64,000 bases of DNA from the NCBI RefSeq assembly GCF_002964705.1, contig NZ_PQCD01000033.1, forward strand, positions 305,757-369,756, given 5' to 3'. Source of the DNA: Pseudoalteromonas sp. T1lg75 (GTDB taxonomy: Bacteria; Pseudomonadota; Gammaproteobacteria; Enterobacterales; Alteromonadaceae). How positions within the stretch are numbered: position 1 is the stretch's first letter; every line of letters starts with the position of its first letter. A program made the translations under genes and the position numbers. Positions 17,054 to 29,903 of the stretch are shown piece after piece. The notes beneath the pieces were generated by a model. It did not search any database and was not told the DNA's origin. It saw only the letters and a list, made by a program, of their open reading frames with translations.

Positions 17054-18675
17054 TTATGCGCCATTCTCCTTGGCTGTAGATTGCCTGAAGCCATCAAGTG
17101 GCATGGTGATCGCAAAGCATACGCCTCCTTCACTGTGCGACTCATATTCCAGCGTTCCGCAAAAATATTGACTAATAATTTCATGTGCTAAACACAAGCC
17201 CAGTTCCGTAACCGTTGCATCGCGGTTACCGACAACAAGGGTATCGAACAGGTTGCCTTTTATAGCATCAGGAATACCGCAGCCGTTGTCGCAAACCCTT
17301 ATGGTTAGCTCTTGATTAGTTAAACTGGCTTGAATGTGTAATTTATATTGGGTGGATGGATGCTCAAAGGCATGATTGAAAGAATTTTCTATCAATATAG
17401 CCAGAGGCAGGTGCAGTAAAAATCGAGGTGCTTCAATTTGAATGTGTTCATCGACTTCGATGTCTAACTCTACATCCATCCCTTTGTTATCCGCGTCTTC
17501 AACACAGTCGCGTATTTCATCTGCAAGCACGAGCATTTGTGCTTTTTCGTCAAATCCATACTGAGTAATCACTTTTAGCTTGGTCATTATATTGCTGATG
17601 CGACTGGCGCTGTTACCGACTAAATTCGCACAATTTTCTATGCTTTCAATTGATTCAAGTAAGGATTTTTTGGCTAATTTATTCTCGTTAACACAGGCTT
17701 TGACCTCTTCAAGGGCAAGAAGCTGACTACTTGATGCGGTCACGGCAATGCCAACTGGCGTGTTTATCTCATGCGCTAGCCCTGGAATAAGGCGCATCAA
17801 GGTTGCCGACTTCTCGGCGTTAACCAACCTGGCTTGTACCCGCTCAAGATCGGATACTGCGGCACAGAGCGCGTTATTTTTTGATACGAGCTCGTTGGTT
17901 TGGCTTTTTACTTCAGAATTCAAAAAAGAAATAATGTTTTTGCGTATGCGTGAACGGGCGTTGTAGAAGAAAATGAGGACGCAAAGTAGGGATAAAAAGC
18001 AAACCACCGCAGCGAAATAATAGACGTTGAGCTTCATCGTAGAGTAAGCGATAAACTCGCCCAACTTTTGTTCTCGAATAGATAAAAATTCGTTGATGTG
18101 GCTCATTATGCGTACCTTACTTTGCAGGTAGGCTTCGCTATATAAGATTGCTAACGCTTCTTGATTTTCACCTTGGCGCACTAAATCAAAGGCTTGGTTT
18201 TCTAAGAGCACCAAAGATTCACTTTGATCATAGGCACGCGTCAGGGCTGTTAACTCTTGCTCGGACGCGCCATTTTCTTTGAGAAGGTCGAGCAGTGATT
18301 TAGGTTCGCCACTGGGGAAGGGGGGTGACCCATCGACCACCATAAGCATGTCCCAGTAAACTCTATTGAGGTGTTTAGGCCTGGGCTCTCGCCGGAGCGA
18401 ATACTCAGAATTTGTTCAAAAAACTCTTTAAACTTGGGATTCGATGTAGCGGCATAGGCTCTTGCCATCATGGTGAGTTGATCTGAACTCAAGCGCAGTT
18501 CTTGAGAGAGTCGTACTAGGTTAAAGTTTTGCTCCAAGCCTTTTTGTTGCTCACTCTTACTGACAAAGGCTAGAACCACAAACACTAATGCGGCTATAAA
18601 TAAGGTTAAACACAGTCCGATAATATATTCGAAGTATTTGAAGCTAAGAAACTTATGATATTGCTTTTCATTCAT
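17054..18675 (-). pseudogene. Orphan sensor histidine kinase, one-base frameshift
   Basis: This is a membrane sensor kinase of 540 residues once one base is restored near 18383-18385. The first frame (18675 downward) gives a membrane helix (IGLCLTLFIAALVFVVLAF), then a periplasmic segment up to LSIRSGESP. The second frame continues it as RPKHLNRVYWDML, then MVVDG and a second membrane segment (FAAVVCFLSLLCVLIFF). A coiled coil follows, then the phosphoacceptor region LIPGLAHEINTPVG and the ATPase motifs IENSFNHAF and CDNGCGIPD. Adding one base to a GGG run makes the length divisible by three with no internal stop. No partner regulator is adjacent. The break may be a sequencing error. Confidence 0.8.
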
Positions 18676-18880
18676 GGATCAATTCAGCTCGCATAGAAAA
18701 AGCTCAACCTATGGTTCTTAGTATAGGTGAAGTTTTTTTAGCCTTGTTTGCTCTGATTGCAGGGACTGGTGCCGGCAGTAATGTTTCGGGTATAAAGCAC
18801 AGGTTGCTAGCGGTGGAAGAGAGAACCCAAGTGGGTGCATAGGGCCCCTGACGCTCAGTCCAAAAGGGGCTAGAAGTTGA

Positions 18881-18906
18881 ATGCAGCACCTAAACAGGTG
18901 CTGCAT
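18881..18906. terminator. Perfect hairpin after the GH63 gene, repeated upstream of it
   Basis: ATGCAGCACCT and AGGTGCTGCAT form a perfect 11-bp stem with an AAAC loop, 15 bases after the GH63 stop codon. There is no long T tract. The core GCACCTAAACAGGTGCTGC recurs at 21253-21271 on the other side of the gene. Confidence 0.6.
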
Positions 18907-18920
18907 GTTACAGAACTGAG

Positions 18921-22500
<3,580 letters not shown>

Positions 22501-22517
22501 TGCGCCTAGCTCCTTAC

Positions 22518-23783
22518 TTATTGAAACCGCGAGATGCAAAATGCATCGAGATTAATCGCGGTGGGTTGTTCGTTAATACTTGCTGCAATCAGCTCGCTCG
22601 TTATTGCTGCTTGGGTTAGCCCTAAGTGCTGGTGGCCCAGGGCAAAATAAACATTTGGGTGTTTGGGCGCCGGGCCTATCACAGGTAATGAATCCGGTAG
22701 TGATGGTCGTGCCCCTTGCCAACAATCCTGTTGTTTGTATTCTTCGTTAATGCAGGGTATCAGCTCTTTGCCATGCTTGAGCAGGTTCTTGGCGCGGCGA
22801 TAATCCGCTGGCGTATGTAAGCCAGCAAACTCCACGGTTCCTGCCAAACGCAGCCCCTGCTGCATAGGCGTTACGATAAACTGACGTTCAGCACAGGCAA
22901 TGGGGCGCGTCACATTGTGGTGCGTTCGCAATTGATAGTGATAGCCGCGTTCTGCTTCTATGGGAAGCCTGTAACCAAGTCGTTGGCACAATACTTTACT
23001 GTATGCACCGGTGCATACAACCACTTTGCGATAAGCACGTGTCTGCCCTGCGGTAACTAACTGGCAAAAAGACCCTTTATCCTGTATTGCCTCGACGTCC
23101 AGGGGGAAATACTCCGCGCCCGCTTGAATTAATGTATCAAAAAGGTGATCGCTCAGTGCTTTTGGTGAGGCGGTATGGCCAACCTCGGTAAAATAAAGCG
23201 CATAATTGATATTGGTGTTTAGCTCGGGCTCCAGGGCCTGCGCTTGCGCTTTATTGAGCACTTCAACGGCAATGCTGTGCGCTGCGTATTTTTCGGCAAG
23301 TGCCTGAACCCTGCTTAGTGGCGTGCGCTCAAAGGTCAGCAATGAGCCATTGCATTGAATATGAGTATCAAAATCATCGGCCAGTAGTCGTTGCCAGGCG
23401 CCAAGTGCCGCTTCATTAAGCGCCTTGAGGGCTAGGGTGTTGCGCTTAAATGGGCGCTGTCGCATGTTCATGCAAAACCGCCACAGCCAGGGTAGCAGGC
23501 TAAAAAAGTAAGCAGGACGAATGCGCAGCACGCTGGTTGGCGTGAGCAGCATTTTAGGTAACTTAGGCAATAAGCTTTTGCAGGCAAGGGGGAATACTTG
23601 CTCGGTGGCAAAGTGGCCGGCATTGCCGAACGAACATTGGCTGCCCGGTTGCTCTGGGTCGTACAAATGGACCTTGTGCCCTTGGCGCTGTAATTGCAAC
23701 GCACAACTTAAGCCAACAACTCCCGCGCCGATCACCGCTATGGGCAAATCGTCTGTGTGTACATTGCTATAAAGATTTTGCAT
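22518..23783 (-). CDS. FAD-dependent D-amino acid dehydrogenase, probable D-hydroxyproline oxidase
   Basis: This is a 421-residue flavoprotein of the DadA/DAO family. The FAD-binding fold begins PIAVIGAGVVGLSCALQLQRQGHKVHLYD, and the C-terminal part shows GARPSLPDSLPVIGPAPKHPNVYFALGHQHLGLTQA. In this setting the likely substrate is cis-4-hydroxy-D-proline, oxidised to 1-pyrroline-4-hydroxy-2-carboxylate, with electrons passed to the respiratory chain. AGGAAGGG precedes the start. It is divergent from the deaminase gene, and the 191-base gap holds a perfect operator palindrome. The one-subunit form resembles HypO of rhizobia rather than the three-subunit LhpBEF of Pseudomonas. Confidence 0.88.
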   Translation of the reverse strand: MQNLYSNVHTDDLPIAVIGAGVVGLSCALQLQRQGHKVHLYDPEQPGSQCSFGNAGHFATEQVFPLACKSLLPKLPKMLLTPTSVLRIRPAYFFSLLPWLWRFCMNMRQRPFKRNTLALKALNEAALGAWQRLLADDFDTHIQCNGSLLTFERTPLSRVQALAEKYAAHSIAVEVLNKAQAQALEPELNTNINYALYFTEVGHTASPKALSDHLFDTLIQAGAEYFPLDVEAIQDKGSFCQLVTAGQTRAYRKVVVCTGAYSKVLCQRLGYRLPIEAERGYHYQLRTHHNVTRPIACAERQFIVTPMQQGLRLAGTVEFAGLHTPADYRRAKNLLKHGKELIPCINEEYKQQDCWQGARPSLPDSLPVIGPAPKHPNVYFALGHQHLGLTQAAITSELIAASINEQPTAINLDAFCISRFQ

Positions 23784-23914
23784 CTAACCCTTCCTGATCC
23801 TACACCGCTATTTTCTTAGGTTTCTTTGTTTAATTTTTTCAATGTGTTGCATTTTTTCTTGTGTGCTTAAACGGGTGTTGCGAACACTTTGGCAATCTAA
23901 TTTAACCTTGTATG

Positions 23915-23943
23915 TTGAATATTGTATACAATATATCTATTAT
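23915..23943 (+). promoter_or_regulatory. Promoter with operator palindrome for the hydroxyproline genes
   Basis: The candidate -35 is TTGAAT (23915-23920), the spacer is 17 bases and the -10 is TATTAT (23938-23943). The 16-bp perfect palindrome ATATTGTATACAATAT (23919-23934) fills the spacer, so a bound repressor would block RNA polymerase. The TTGTATACAA core fits operators of GntR/FadR-type regulators, one of which is encoded at 27561. Confidence 0.75.
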
Positions 23944-23974
23944 GGCAAGCACAACGACAACATGAGGAATAACC

Positions 23975-24889
23975 ATGAAGGTAAATTGGCAGGGTGTATA
24001 CCCGGCAGTCACGACCCAGTTCAACAACGATGACAGCATTAATTTTGAAACCACGGCAGCGATGATCGACACCCTGATTAAAGAGGGTGTGCACGGCATT
24101 ATCGTGCTTGGTACCGTGGGCGAGAATTGCTCTTTGCGCAGTGATGAAAAGCGTCAGGTTTTAGCCATGGCCAAAGAGGTGGTCGCTGGTCGCGTACCAT
24201 TGCTAAGCGGTGTGGCTGAAACCACCACGCAAGTTGCTATCGAGTTTGCTCAGGATGCCGAAAAGCTGGGTATCGATGGTTTAATGGTGCTACCGGGTAT
24301 GGTGTATCGCAGCAGCGAGCGGGAGGCCATCGACCATTACCAAAAAATAGCCCGCGCTACCGCATTACCCATTATGATTTACAACAACCCGGTCACCTAC
24401 GGCGTTGATGTGTCTATCGAGGGCATGCGTGTACTGGCCGAGGAAGCCAATATCGTGTCGGTGAAGGAAGCAACTGAAGACACTCGCCGTATCACCGAGC
24501 TATTTAGTGCCTTTGGCGACCGTTATGTGGTGTTCGGCGGCGTTGATGATATCGCCCTTGAGTCTATGATGCTGGGCGCAACCGGTTGGATATCGGGCTT
24601 AACGAATGTGTTCCCTCGCGAGTCTGTGGCCATTTATAAACTGGCGCAACAGGGGCGTTATGAAGAAGCGCGTGAGTTGTGGCGCTGGTTCTTACCACTG
24701 TTACGTTTGGATACCATCCCTACCTTGGTGCAGTGCATCAAGTATGCTGAGCAGTTGGCTGGTCGCGGCAGTGAGCGCACCCGTGCTCCGCGTTTATCCC
24801 TGACCGCCGATGAAAAAGCGTACGTTGAGCGCCTTTACAACGAAGCGCTTGAGAATCGCATCGACCTTAGCAAGTACAACCTGGACTAG
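23975..24889 (+). CDS. DHDPS-family lyase, probable 1-pyrroline-4-hydroxy-2-carboxylate deaminase
   Basis: This is a 304-residue (beta/alpha)8 enzyme of the dihydrodipicolinate synthase family. It has VLGTVGENCSLRSDEK near residue 45, the tyrosine segment IMIYNNPVTYGVD and the Schiff-base lysine in VSVKEATED. Within a cluster that also holds a hydroxyproline epimerase and a D-hydroxyproline oxidase, the expected reaction is removal of water and ammonia from 1-pyrroline-4-hydroxy-2-carboxylate to give 2-oxoglutarate semialdehyde (the LhpC/HypD role). It is the first gene of the plus-strand operon, with three bases before the next gene. Confidence 0.9.
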   Translation: MKVNWQGVYPAVTTQFNNDDSINFETTAAMIDTLIKEGVHGIIVLGTVGENCSLRSDEKRQVLAMAKEVVAGRVPLLSGVAETTTQVAIEFAQDAEKLGIDGLMVLPGMVYRSSEREAIDHYQKIARATALPIMIYNNPVTYGVDVSIEGMRVLAEEANIVSVKEATEDTRRITELFSAFGDRYVVFGGVDDIALESMMLGATGWISGLTNVFPRESVAIYKLAQQGRYEEARELWRWFLPLLRLDTIPTLVQCIKYAEQLAGRGSERTRAPRLSLTADEKAYVERLYNEALENRIDLSKYNLD

Positions 24890-24892
24890 CCT

Positions 24893-25894
24893 ATGAACCG
24901 CGGAACCTTCTTTTGTATCGACGGCCATACCTGCGGGAATCCGGTGCGCTTGGTCACAAGCGCCCATCCTTCTTTAGAAGGGCAAAGTATGAGCCAAAAA
25001 CGTCAGCACTTTTTGCGTGATTATGACTGGATCCGCAAGGCGTTGATGTTTGAGCCGCGCGGCCACGACATGATGTCGGGCTCATTTCTCTATCCGCCGA
25101 CAACAGCAGACGGTGACGCGGCCATTTTATTTATCGAAACATCGGGCTGCTTGCCCATGTGTGGTCACGGCACTATCGGTACCGTGACCTTTGCCATCGA
25201 AAACGGCCTGCTAAACCCAAGAACACCAGGAGTGGTCAAGCTGGATACTCCGGCAGGAAGAGTTCAAGCTCACTACCGCATGCAAGGTAAAAAGGTGGAG
25301 GCGGTGAAAATTTTCAACGTGCCCGCCTACCTTGCCTATGAGCAAGTGCAGGTTGATGTGCCTGAGCTCGGTTCCTTGTGCGTTGATATCAGCTTCGGCG
25401 GAAACTTCTACATCATCGTTGAGCCACAGGCGAACTTCCCCGGTATCGAGCATTGCACGGCCGCGCAGTTATTGCGCTGGAGCCCTTTACTGCGTGATGC
25501 CATCAACGCGCAGCTTGAGTGTGTGCATCCGGATGATGCAACCATGCGCGGTGCCTCTCATGTGCTCTGGACCGGGTTACCTAAAAATGACAATTCGGAT
25601 GCCGCTAACGCGGTGTTTTATGGCGACAAAGCCATTGATCGCTCGCCCTGCGGTACCGGCACCAGTGCCCGTATGGCGCAGCTGTTTGCCAAGGGCCAAT
25701 TAGGGCAGGGGCAGCCGTTTGTGCACGAAAGTTACATTGGCAGCCAGTTTATCGGTTGCATCGAGTCGGTGACCGAAGTGGCGGGCAAAACCGCCATAGT
25801 GCCCAGTATTGAAGGCTGGGCTAGGGTAACCGGTCACAACGCCATAGTGGTTGATGATGACGATCCCTATGCTTTCGGGTTTCAAGTTTTATAA
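24893..25894 (+). CDS. 4-hydroxyproline epimerase (proline racemase family)
   Basis: This is a 333-residue cofactor-free epimerase converting trans-4-hydroxy-L-proline to cis-4-hydroxy-D-proline. Both catalytic cysteines are present: the first in LPMCGHGTIGTVTFAIE, the second in SPCGTGTSARMAQLFAKG. A Cys pair separates epimerases from trans-3-hydroxyproline dehydratases, which have Ser or Thr at one site. The N-terminus FFCIDGHTCGNPVRLV is typical. It lies between the deaminase (three bases) and the aldehyde dehydrogenase (ten bases) in one operon. Names in other species are LhpA, HypE or HypRE. Confidence 0.93.
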   Translation: MNRGTFFCIDGHTCGNPVRLVTSAHPSLEGQSMSQKRQHFLRDYDWIRKALMFEPRGHDMMSGSFLYPPTTADGDAAILFIETSGCLPMCGHGTIGTVTFAIENGLLNPRTPGVVKLDTPAGRVQAHYRMQGKKVEAVKIFNVPAYLAYEQVQVDVPELGSLCVDISFGGNFYIIVEPQANFPGIEHCTAAQLLRWSPLLRDAINAQLECVHPDDATMRGASHVLWTGLPKNDNSDAANAVFYGDKAIDRSPCGTGTSARMAQLFAKGQLGQGQPFVHESYIGSQFIGCIESVTEVAGKTAIVPSIEGWARVTGHNAIVVDDDDPYAFGFQVL

Positions 25895-25904
25895 GGAGAC
25901 AGTA

Positions 25905-27401
25905 ATGCCACATACACTGAAGGGTTATAGTTACATTGCCGGGCAATGGCAGCAAGGCAGCAGTGAGCGCTTTTTTAGCTTTAGCCCTGTAAACAATGAG
26001 CCACTAAACCAGGCCTATTACGATATCACTCTGGATCTAGTCGATACCGCATGCGAGGCGGCACAGCAGGCGTTCGTTATTTATCGACAAACCAGCATGC
26101 AGGTGCGCAGCGCGTTTTTACACGCCATCGCCGATGAAATTGAAGCCTTGGGCGAACAATTACTCGATGTAACCCATCAAGAAACCAACCTGCCCAGAGC
26201 GCGCTTGCAGGGCGAACGTGGTCGCACCATTAATCAATTGCGTGCGTTTGCCGATGCCTTGGCGGATAACTTAGCGCCTTTGCATGTCACCCGCGAAGAT
26301 CTGGCCGATCCAGAACGACAGCCGTTGCCAAAGCCGCATACCAGGCTTAAATATTTGCCGGTTGGCCCAGTTGCGGTATTTGGTGCCTCTAACTTCCCTT
26401 ATGCCTTCTCCACGCTAGGCGGCGATACTGCTGCGGCGCTGGCGGCGGGCTGCCCCGTGGTGATGAAAAGTCACCGGGCTCATCCTGGCACCAGTGAACT
26501 GATGACCCGTGCAATCGATAAGGCCATCCAGCGTTGTGATATGCCCTCAGGCGTGTTCTCTATGCTGCAAGGCGTAAACTATGACATCTCCCATCGCCTG
26601 GTAGCCGCACCGCAAATAAAAGCCGTGGGCTTTACCGGCTCCATGGGGGTTGCCAAAGCCTTGATGGCCACCATTCAAACCCGGGCTGAAACAATCCCCT
26701 TTTATGGTGAACTGGGCTCCATCAACCCTCAAGTTGTCTTGCCAGAGGCATTGCAAAGTAAGCCTGCACTTGCAGGGCAATTGTGCGCATCCATGTTGAT
26801 GGGCAACGGTCAATTCTGTACCAGTCCGGGACTGTGGTTGGTGCCGGCCGATGGCTGTGATGTCTTTATGGATAAGGTGATAGAAAGTATTAACTCTGCC
26901 CCTTCCGATACCTTGCTAACACCGGGTATTGTGCGCTCATTTGAACATGCGATTGAAAGTCTCACCGACTGTAAGGCAACTAGGCTGGTGGCACAGGGGG
27001 AAAGACAGAGGGATTTCCACGCCAACGCCCATGTGTTTAGCTGTGATGCCAAGGCATTTTTGCAAACGTCCTTGCTCCATGAAGAGGTGTTTGGTCCTTG
27101 CGCCCTGATTGTGCACTACCAGGACTTGATGCAACTGATGGAGGTGATCAATGCGCTAGAGGGACAGCTTACGGCCTCTGTACATGGCGCCAATGAGCAA
27201 AACGATGAGCATCAGGCTTTGCTGGAGGCATTGAGCTACAAGGTAGGGCGCCTGATCATGGAGCAAATGCCAACGGGTGTTGAAGTCTGTCCGTCGATGA
27301 ACCATGGAGGGCCGTTCCCATCGTCTACCGATGTACGTTCAACCTCGGTAGGCCTGGAGGCCATGCGCCGCTTTATGCGTCCCCTGTGCGTGCAAAAATA
27401 A
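25905..27401 (+). CDS. 2-oxoglutarate semialdehyde (2,5-dioxovalerate) dehydrogenase
   Basis: This is a 498-residue aldehyde dehydrogenase oxidising 2-oxoglutarate semialdehyde to 2-oxoglutarate, the last step of hydroxyproline breakdown. The start at 25905 follows AAGGAG at a good distance; an in-frame ATG further upstream overlaps the epimerase gene. Motifs include FGASNFPYAFSTLGGDTAAA with CPVVMKSHRAHPGT (the KGSADH form of the coenzyme site), the general base in FYGELGSINPQ, and the catalytic cysteine in NGQFCTSPG. The C-terminal MNHGGPFPSSTD matches that subfamily. It is the third gene of the operon. Confidence 0.92.
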   Translation: MPHTLKGYSYIAGQWQQGSSERFFSFSPVNNEPLNQAYYDITLDLVDTACEAAQQAFVIYRQTSMQVRSAFLHAIADEIEALGEQLLDVTHQETNLPRARLQGERGRTINQLRAFADALADNLAPLHVTREDLADPERQPLPKPHTRLKYLPVGPVAVFGASNFPYAFSTLGGDTAAALAAGCPVVMKSHRAHPGTSELMTRAIDKAIQRCDMPSGVFSMLQGVNYDISHRLVAAPQIKAVGFTGSMGVAKALMATIQTRAETIPFYGELGSINPQVVLPEALQSKPALAGQLCASMLMGNGQFCTSPGLWLVPADGCDVFMDKVIESINSAPSDTLLTPGIVRSFEHAIESLTDCKATRLVAQGERQRDFHANAHVFSCDAKAFLQTSLLHEEVFGPCALIVHYQDLMQLMEVINALEGQLTASVHGANEQNDEHQALLEALSYKVGRLIMEQMPTGVEVCPSMNHGGPFPSSTDVRSTSVGLEAMRRFMRPLCVQK

Positions 27402-27485
27402 TTCCCTGATAGGAAATAAACGTTAAGCAAAACGTCCCCAAGCGCTGCCGCATCCCGTGCGTGGTAGCGCTTTTTCATTCCCACA

Positions 27486-27532
27486 AAAGTATACAATGTA
27501 CTCGAAATAGGTAGCGTCCATCTGTATACTGT
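27486..27532 (+). promoter_or_regulatory. Two degenerate operators before the GntR gene
   Basis: AAAGTATACAAT (27486-27497) and TCTGTATACTGT (27521-27532) are weaker forms of the ATTGTATACAAT palindrome, spaced 35 bp centre to centre. The second contains TATACT, a possible -10. This arrangement suggests autoregulation by the GntR protein. Confidence 0.5.
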
Positions 27533-27560
27533 ATAAAAGATGCAACTTATTGAAAGTATT

Positions 27561-28229
27561 ATGGCAATCGAACATAAAACCCGCACCCAGCTGGTCGCCG
27601 AGGTGCTCCGTGAAAAGATCCTAACGGGTGAATTTAAATCAGGCTCACCGCTGCGTCAGGCGGCCTTGGCCGAAGAGCTTAATGTCAGCCGTATTCCGGT
27701 GCGTGAAGCCTTGTTGCAACTTGAAGCCGAAGGCCTGGTTAATTTTGAAGCTCATAAAGGGGCCACGGTGACCGAGGTCAGTGCCTCGCAAGTGGATGAA
27801 ATTTTCGACTTACGTGCCTTGCTCGAGGCGGAGTTGCTGCGCCACTCGCTGGAAAAATTAACTGAAGACGATTTTCAAAGTGCAGAAGTATTATTACAAG
27901 AGCTAGAAGCCGCGATGGCTGCCGGTGATACTCAGGCCGCGACGGGTCATCTTAACAGCGCCTTTCATGGCAAGCTGTATAGCCGCGCCGAGCGTCCACA
28001 AACCCGTGAACTGGTAGAGCAATTCAGTAAAAACTCCGAGCGTTATGTGCGTATGCATATTCTCCTTGCCGGAGGCCTTAACACCGCCCCGGAAGAGCAC
28101 CGCGAATTGCTGAAACTCTGCAGGGCCAAGCAAGTGGATGCAGCCTGTGATTACCTTATTCGCCATATAACTGGTGCCAAAGAAGACATCAAAAAGCTGC
28201 TTATTAAGATGGAAGAGCAGAGCGCTTAA
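27561..28229 (+). CDS. GntR family regulator, FadR/FCD subgroup
   Basis: This is a 222-residue regulator. The winged helix-turn-helix is TQLVAEVLREKILTGEFKSGSPLRQAALAEELNVSRIPVREALLQLEAEGLV. The FCD effector domain follows, with the acidic and histidine metal ligands of the type DLRALLE, HLNSAFHGKLY and EEHRELLKLC. The start at 27561 (MAIEHKT) is preferred over 27540, which would leave almost no leader after the putative -10. It follows the catabolic operon and probably represses it, releasing on hydroxyproline or an intermediate. The FCD family and local TTGTATACAA sites agree with this. Confidence 0.88.
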   Translation: MAIEHKTRTQLVAEVLREKILTGEFKSGSPLRQAALAEELNVSRIPVREALLQLEAEGLVNFEAHKGATVTEVSASQVDEIFDLRALLEAELLRHSLEKLTEDDFQSAEVLLQELEAAMAAGDTQAATGHLNSAFHGKLYSRAERPQTRELVEQFSKNSERYVRMHILLAGGLNTAPEEHRELLKLCRAKQVDAACDYLIRHITGAKEDIKKLLIKMEEQSA

Positions 28230-28240
28230 CAGATAAAAAT

Positions 28241-28265
28241 GCAGGCTGAATTGCCTGCTTTTTTA
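28241..28265 (+). terminator. Terminator after the GntR gene
   Basis: GCAGGC and GCCTGC form a six-bp stem with a TGAATT loop, followed by six T. It lies 11 bases after the GntR stop codon. Confidence 0.85.
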
Positions 28266-28281
28266 ATGTCAATTCTGCAAT

Positions 28282-28306
28282 AAAAAAGCGCTCACTAGGA
28301 GCGCTT
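28282..28306 (-). terminator. Terminator after the S8 protease gene
   Basis: On the minus strand AAGCGCTC and GAGCGCTT pair perfectly around CTAGT and are followed by a T-rich run. It lies 37 bases after the S8 stop codon. Confidence 0.85.
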
Positions 28307-28342
28307 GAAGTAACGATTATAAAGGAATAAAAACGAACTCGT

Positions 28343-29887
28343 TTAGCCTTGACCGCCTTTCATGTTGCCTTGCGGAGCTTGGCAGCCATTGGCCTTGATA
28401 TAGTCGACCGCATCCTTGGCCTGAACCAGACCCCAGCCGTAAGCATAGTCATAGCCCGACTCACCCAAGTCCTGTGCCGATGCTCTAAGCGCTAAGCGAA
28501 TACCTTGGGCAGAACACTCCGGGAAGTTACTCCACACCAGGGCCGCAACGCCCGAGACATGTGGTGTCGCCATAGAGGTGCCGGACATAAAGTCATGATC
28601 CGGGAAGTTGGCCGTTGAAATCGTGGTTTCCTTGCCAAGATTATCCATCAGTTTCATACCTTCTTGGTAGGTGACTGCTCCGGCAATCATGTCAGTTGGA
28701 TAGATCATGGGGATCAATTTACCAGGCATGTTATTGCGCACGATAACGCCTACACCACCATCGGCTTCACACTGTTCCACTTTTTGGTAGAAAGGAATTT
28801 GGCCACGTTCTATTAAGCAGATTTTGCCCGTCATGTCGCCACAACTTTCGGTACCCAGACCGCAGTCCACAAGCTCACCGGTGACGCTACCTTTGGCCGA
28901 ATTTTCCATGGCGTAGTGAAGCAGGTTTAAGCCGTCTTGAACCACGTTAAACTTATCAAAGCGAGCGCCTCGTCCTTGAGGAACGGTCGAAAAGATATCC
29001 ACGCCTGGGGCGCTTAACTCAACCTGACTCGTACGTTGGGAGAAAGGGGCACGATCTTTAATGCTATCAACGGCCGCTACTGAAACCACGCTGTCGTATG
29101 AGGCCGGATAACTGTGGCTTGGTTGGCCCGAGTTACCCGCGGCGGCAATCATCAACACGTTGTTGCGAGCGGTTTTGGCGATGGCGCGTTCTTCGATAGG
29201 GCTGGAGAAGGTACCGCCTAAACTCATGGAGATGATGTTTGCACCTGCGTCGTTACATTCATTGATGGCATGAGCCAGATCCGAGGCATAAGCCCAACGA
29301 CCATCACCGCCAAAGACACGTACAATATGCATCTCGAGGGAATGATCCGAGACCAAGCCAACCGTGCCGATGTCGTTGTTCACGGCCGCTATGGTGCCGG
29401 CAACATGGGTGCCGTGACCAAATGGGTCTTCATACCATACGCCGGCGCCTCCGTCTTCGGCACCTGTTACAGCCGCGCTAGGCAGATCTGGATGGCTTAA
29501 TCCATAACCGCTGTCAATTACGCACACCTTCTGGCCGCCTTGGTAGCTTACTTGATCTCCTTGCACCATGGGCAGGCCATAAGGAATAAATTGGGTGCTG
29601 CCCTCAGACATAAGCTTTCGTGGCATATCCGGGTAAAATGCTTGAATGCCTTTTAATGCAGACACATTGCCCAGCTGACTTTTATCCAGGGTGATCGCCA
29701 GGCTGTCTAAAGCGGATATTTCGCGATTGATTTGAATGCCCTGAGCAACAAGTTGTGATTTAACGCTGTCAAAGTCGTTGGCATTGACCTCTAAGACCAT
29801 ACGCAGTGGCTCGGCGGCCGTTGCCGGTAGGCTCAGTAGGGTGGCGATACTCGCTGCAAGTAGGGTTTTATTTTTTAGTACTTTCAT
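28343..29887 (-). CDS. Secreted S8 (subtilisin) peptidase with PA-domain insert
   Basis: This is a 514-residue subtilase. The start at 29887 has AAGGAG upstream and yields a clean signal peptide ending in ATA-AE; the frame extends ten codons further without support. A short propeptide-like region (residues about 25-95) precedes the catalytic domain: Asp in VCVIDSGYG, His in GHGTHVAGTIA and Ser in MSGTSMATPHVSG. Between His and Ser lies a protease-associated domain (VTGELVDCGLGTESC to VGVIVRNN). Many marine subtilases attack collagen or other proteins. The lipoprotein gene lies just upstream, its stop 17 bases before this start, in one operon. Confidence 0.92.
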   Translation of the reverse strand: MKVLKNKTLLAASIATLLSLPATAAEPLRMVLEVNANDFDSVKSQLVAQGIQINREISALDSLAITLDKSQLGNVSALKGIQAFYPDMPRKLMSEGSTQFIPYGLPMVQGDQVSYQGGQKVCVIDSGYGLSHPDLPSAAVTGAEDGGAGVWYEDPFGHGTHVAGTIAAVNNDIGTVGLVSDHSLEMHIVRVFGGDGRWAYASDLAHAINECNDAGANIISMSLGGTFSSPIEERAIAKTARNNVLMIAAAGNSGQPSHSYPASYDSVVSVAAVDSIKDRAPFSQRTSQVELSAPGVDIFSTVPQGRGARFDKFNVVQDGLNLLHYAMENSAKGSVTGELVDCGLGTESCGDMTGKICLIERGQIPFYQKVEQCEADGGVGVIVRNNMPGKLIPMIYPTDMIAGAVTYQEGMKLMDNLGKETTISTANFPDHDFMSGTSMATPHVSGVAALVWSNFPECSAQGIRLALRASAQDLGESGYDYAYGWGLVQAKDAVDYIKANGCQAPQGNMKGGQG

Positions 29888-29903
29888 TTTTTGCTCCTTG
29901 CGC

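Noticed and set aside
18704-18889. Small gene between kinase and GH63
   Set aside because: The frames are short, proline- and cysteine-containing without start signals; the stretch looks like a GH63 3' region with a hairpin.
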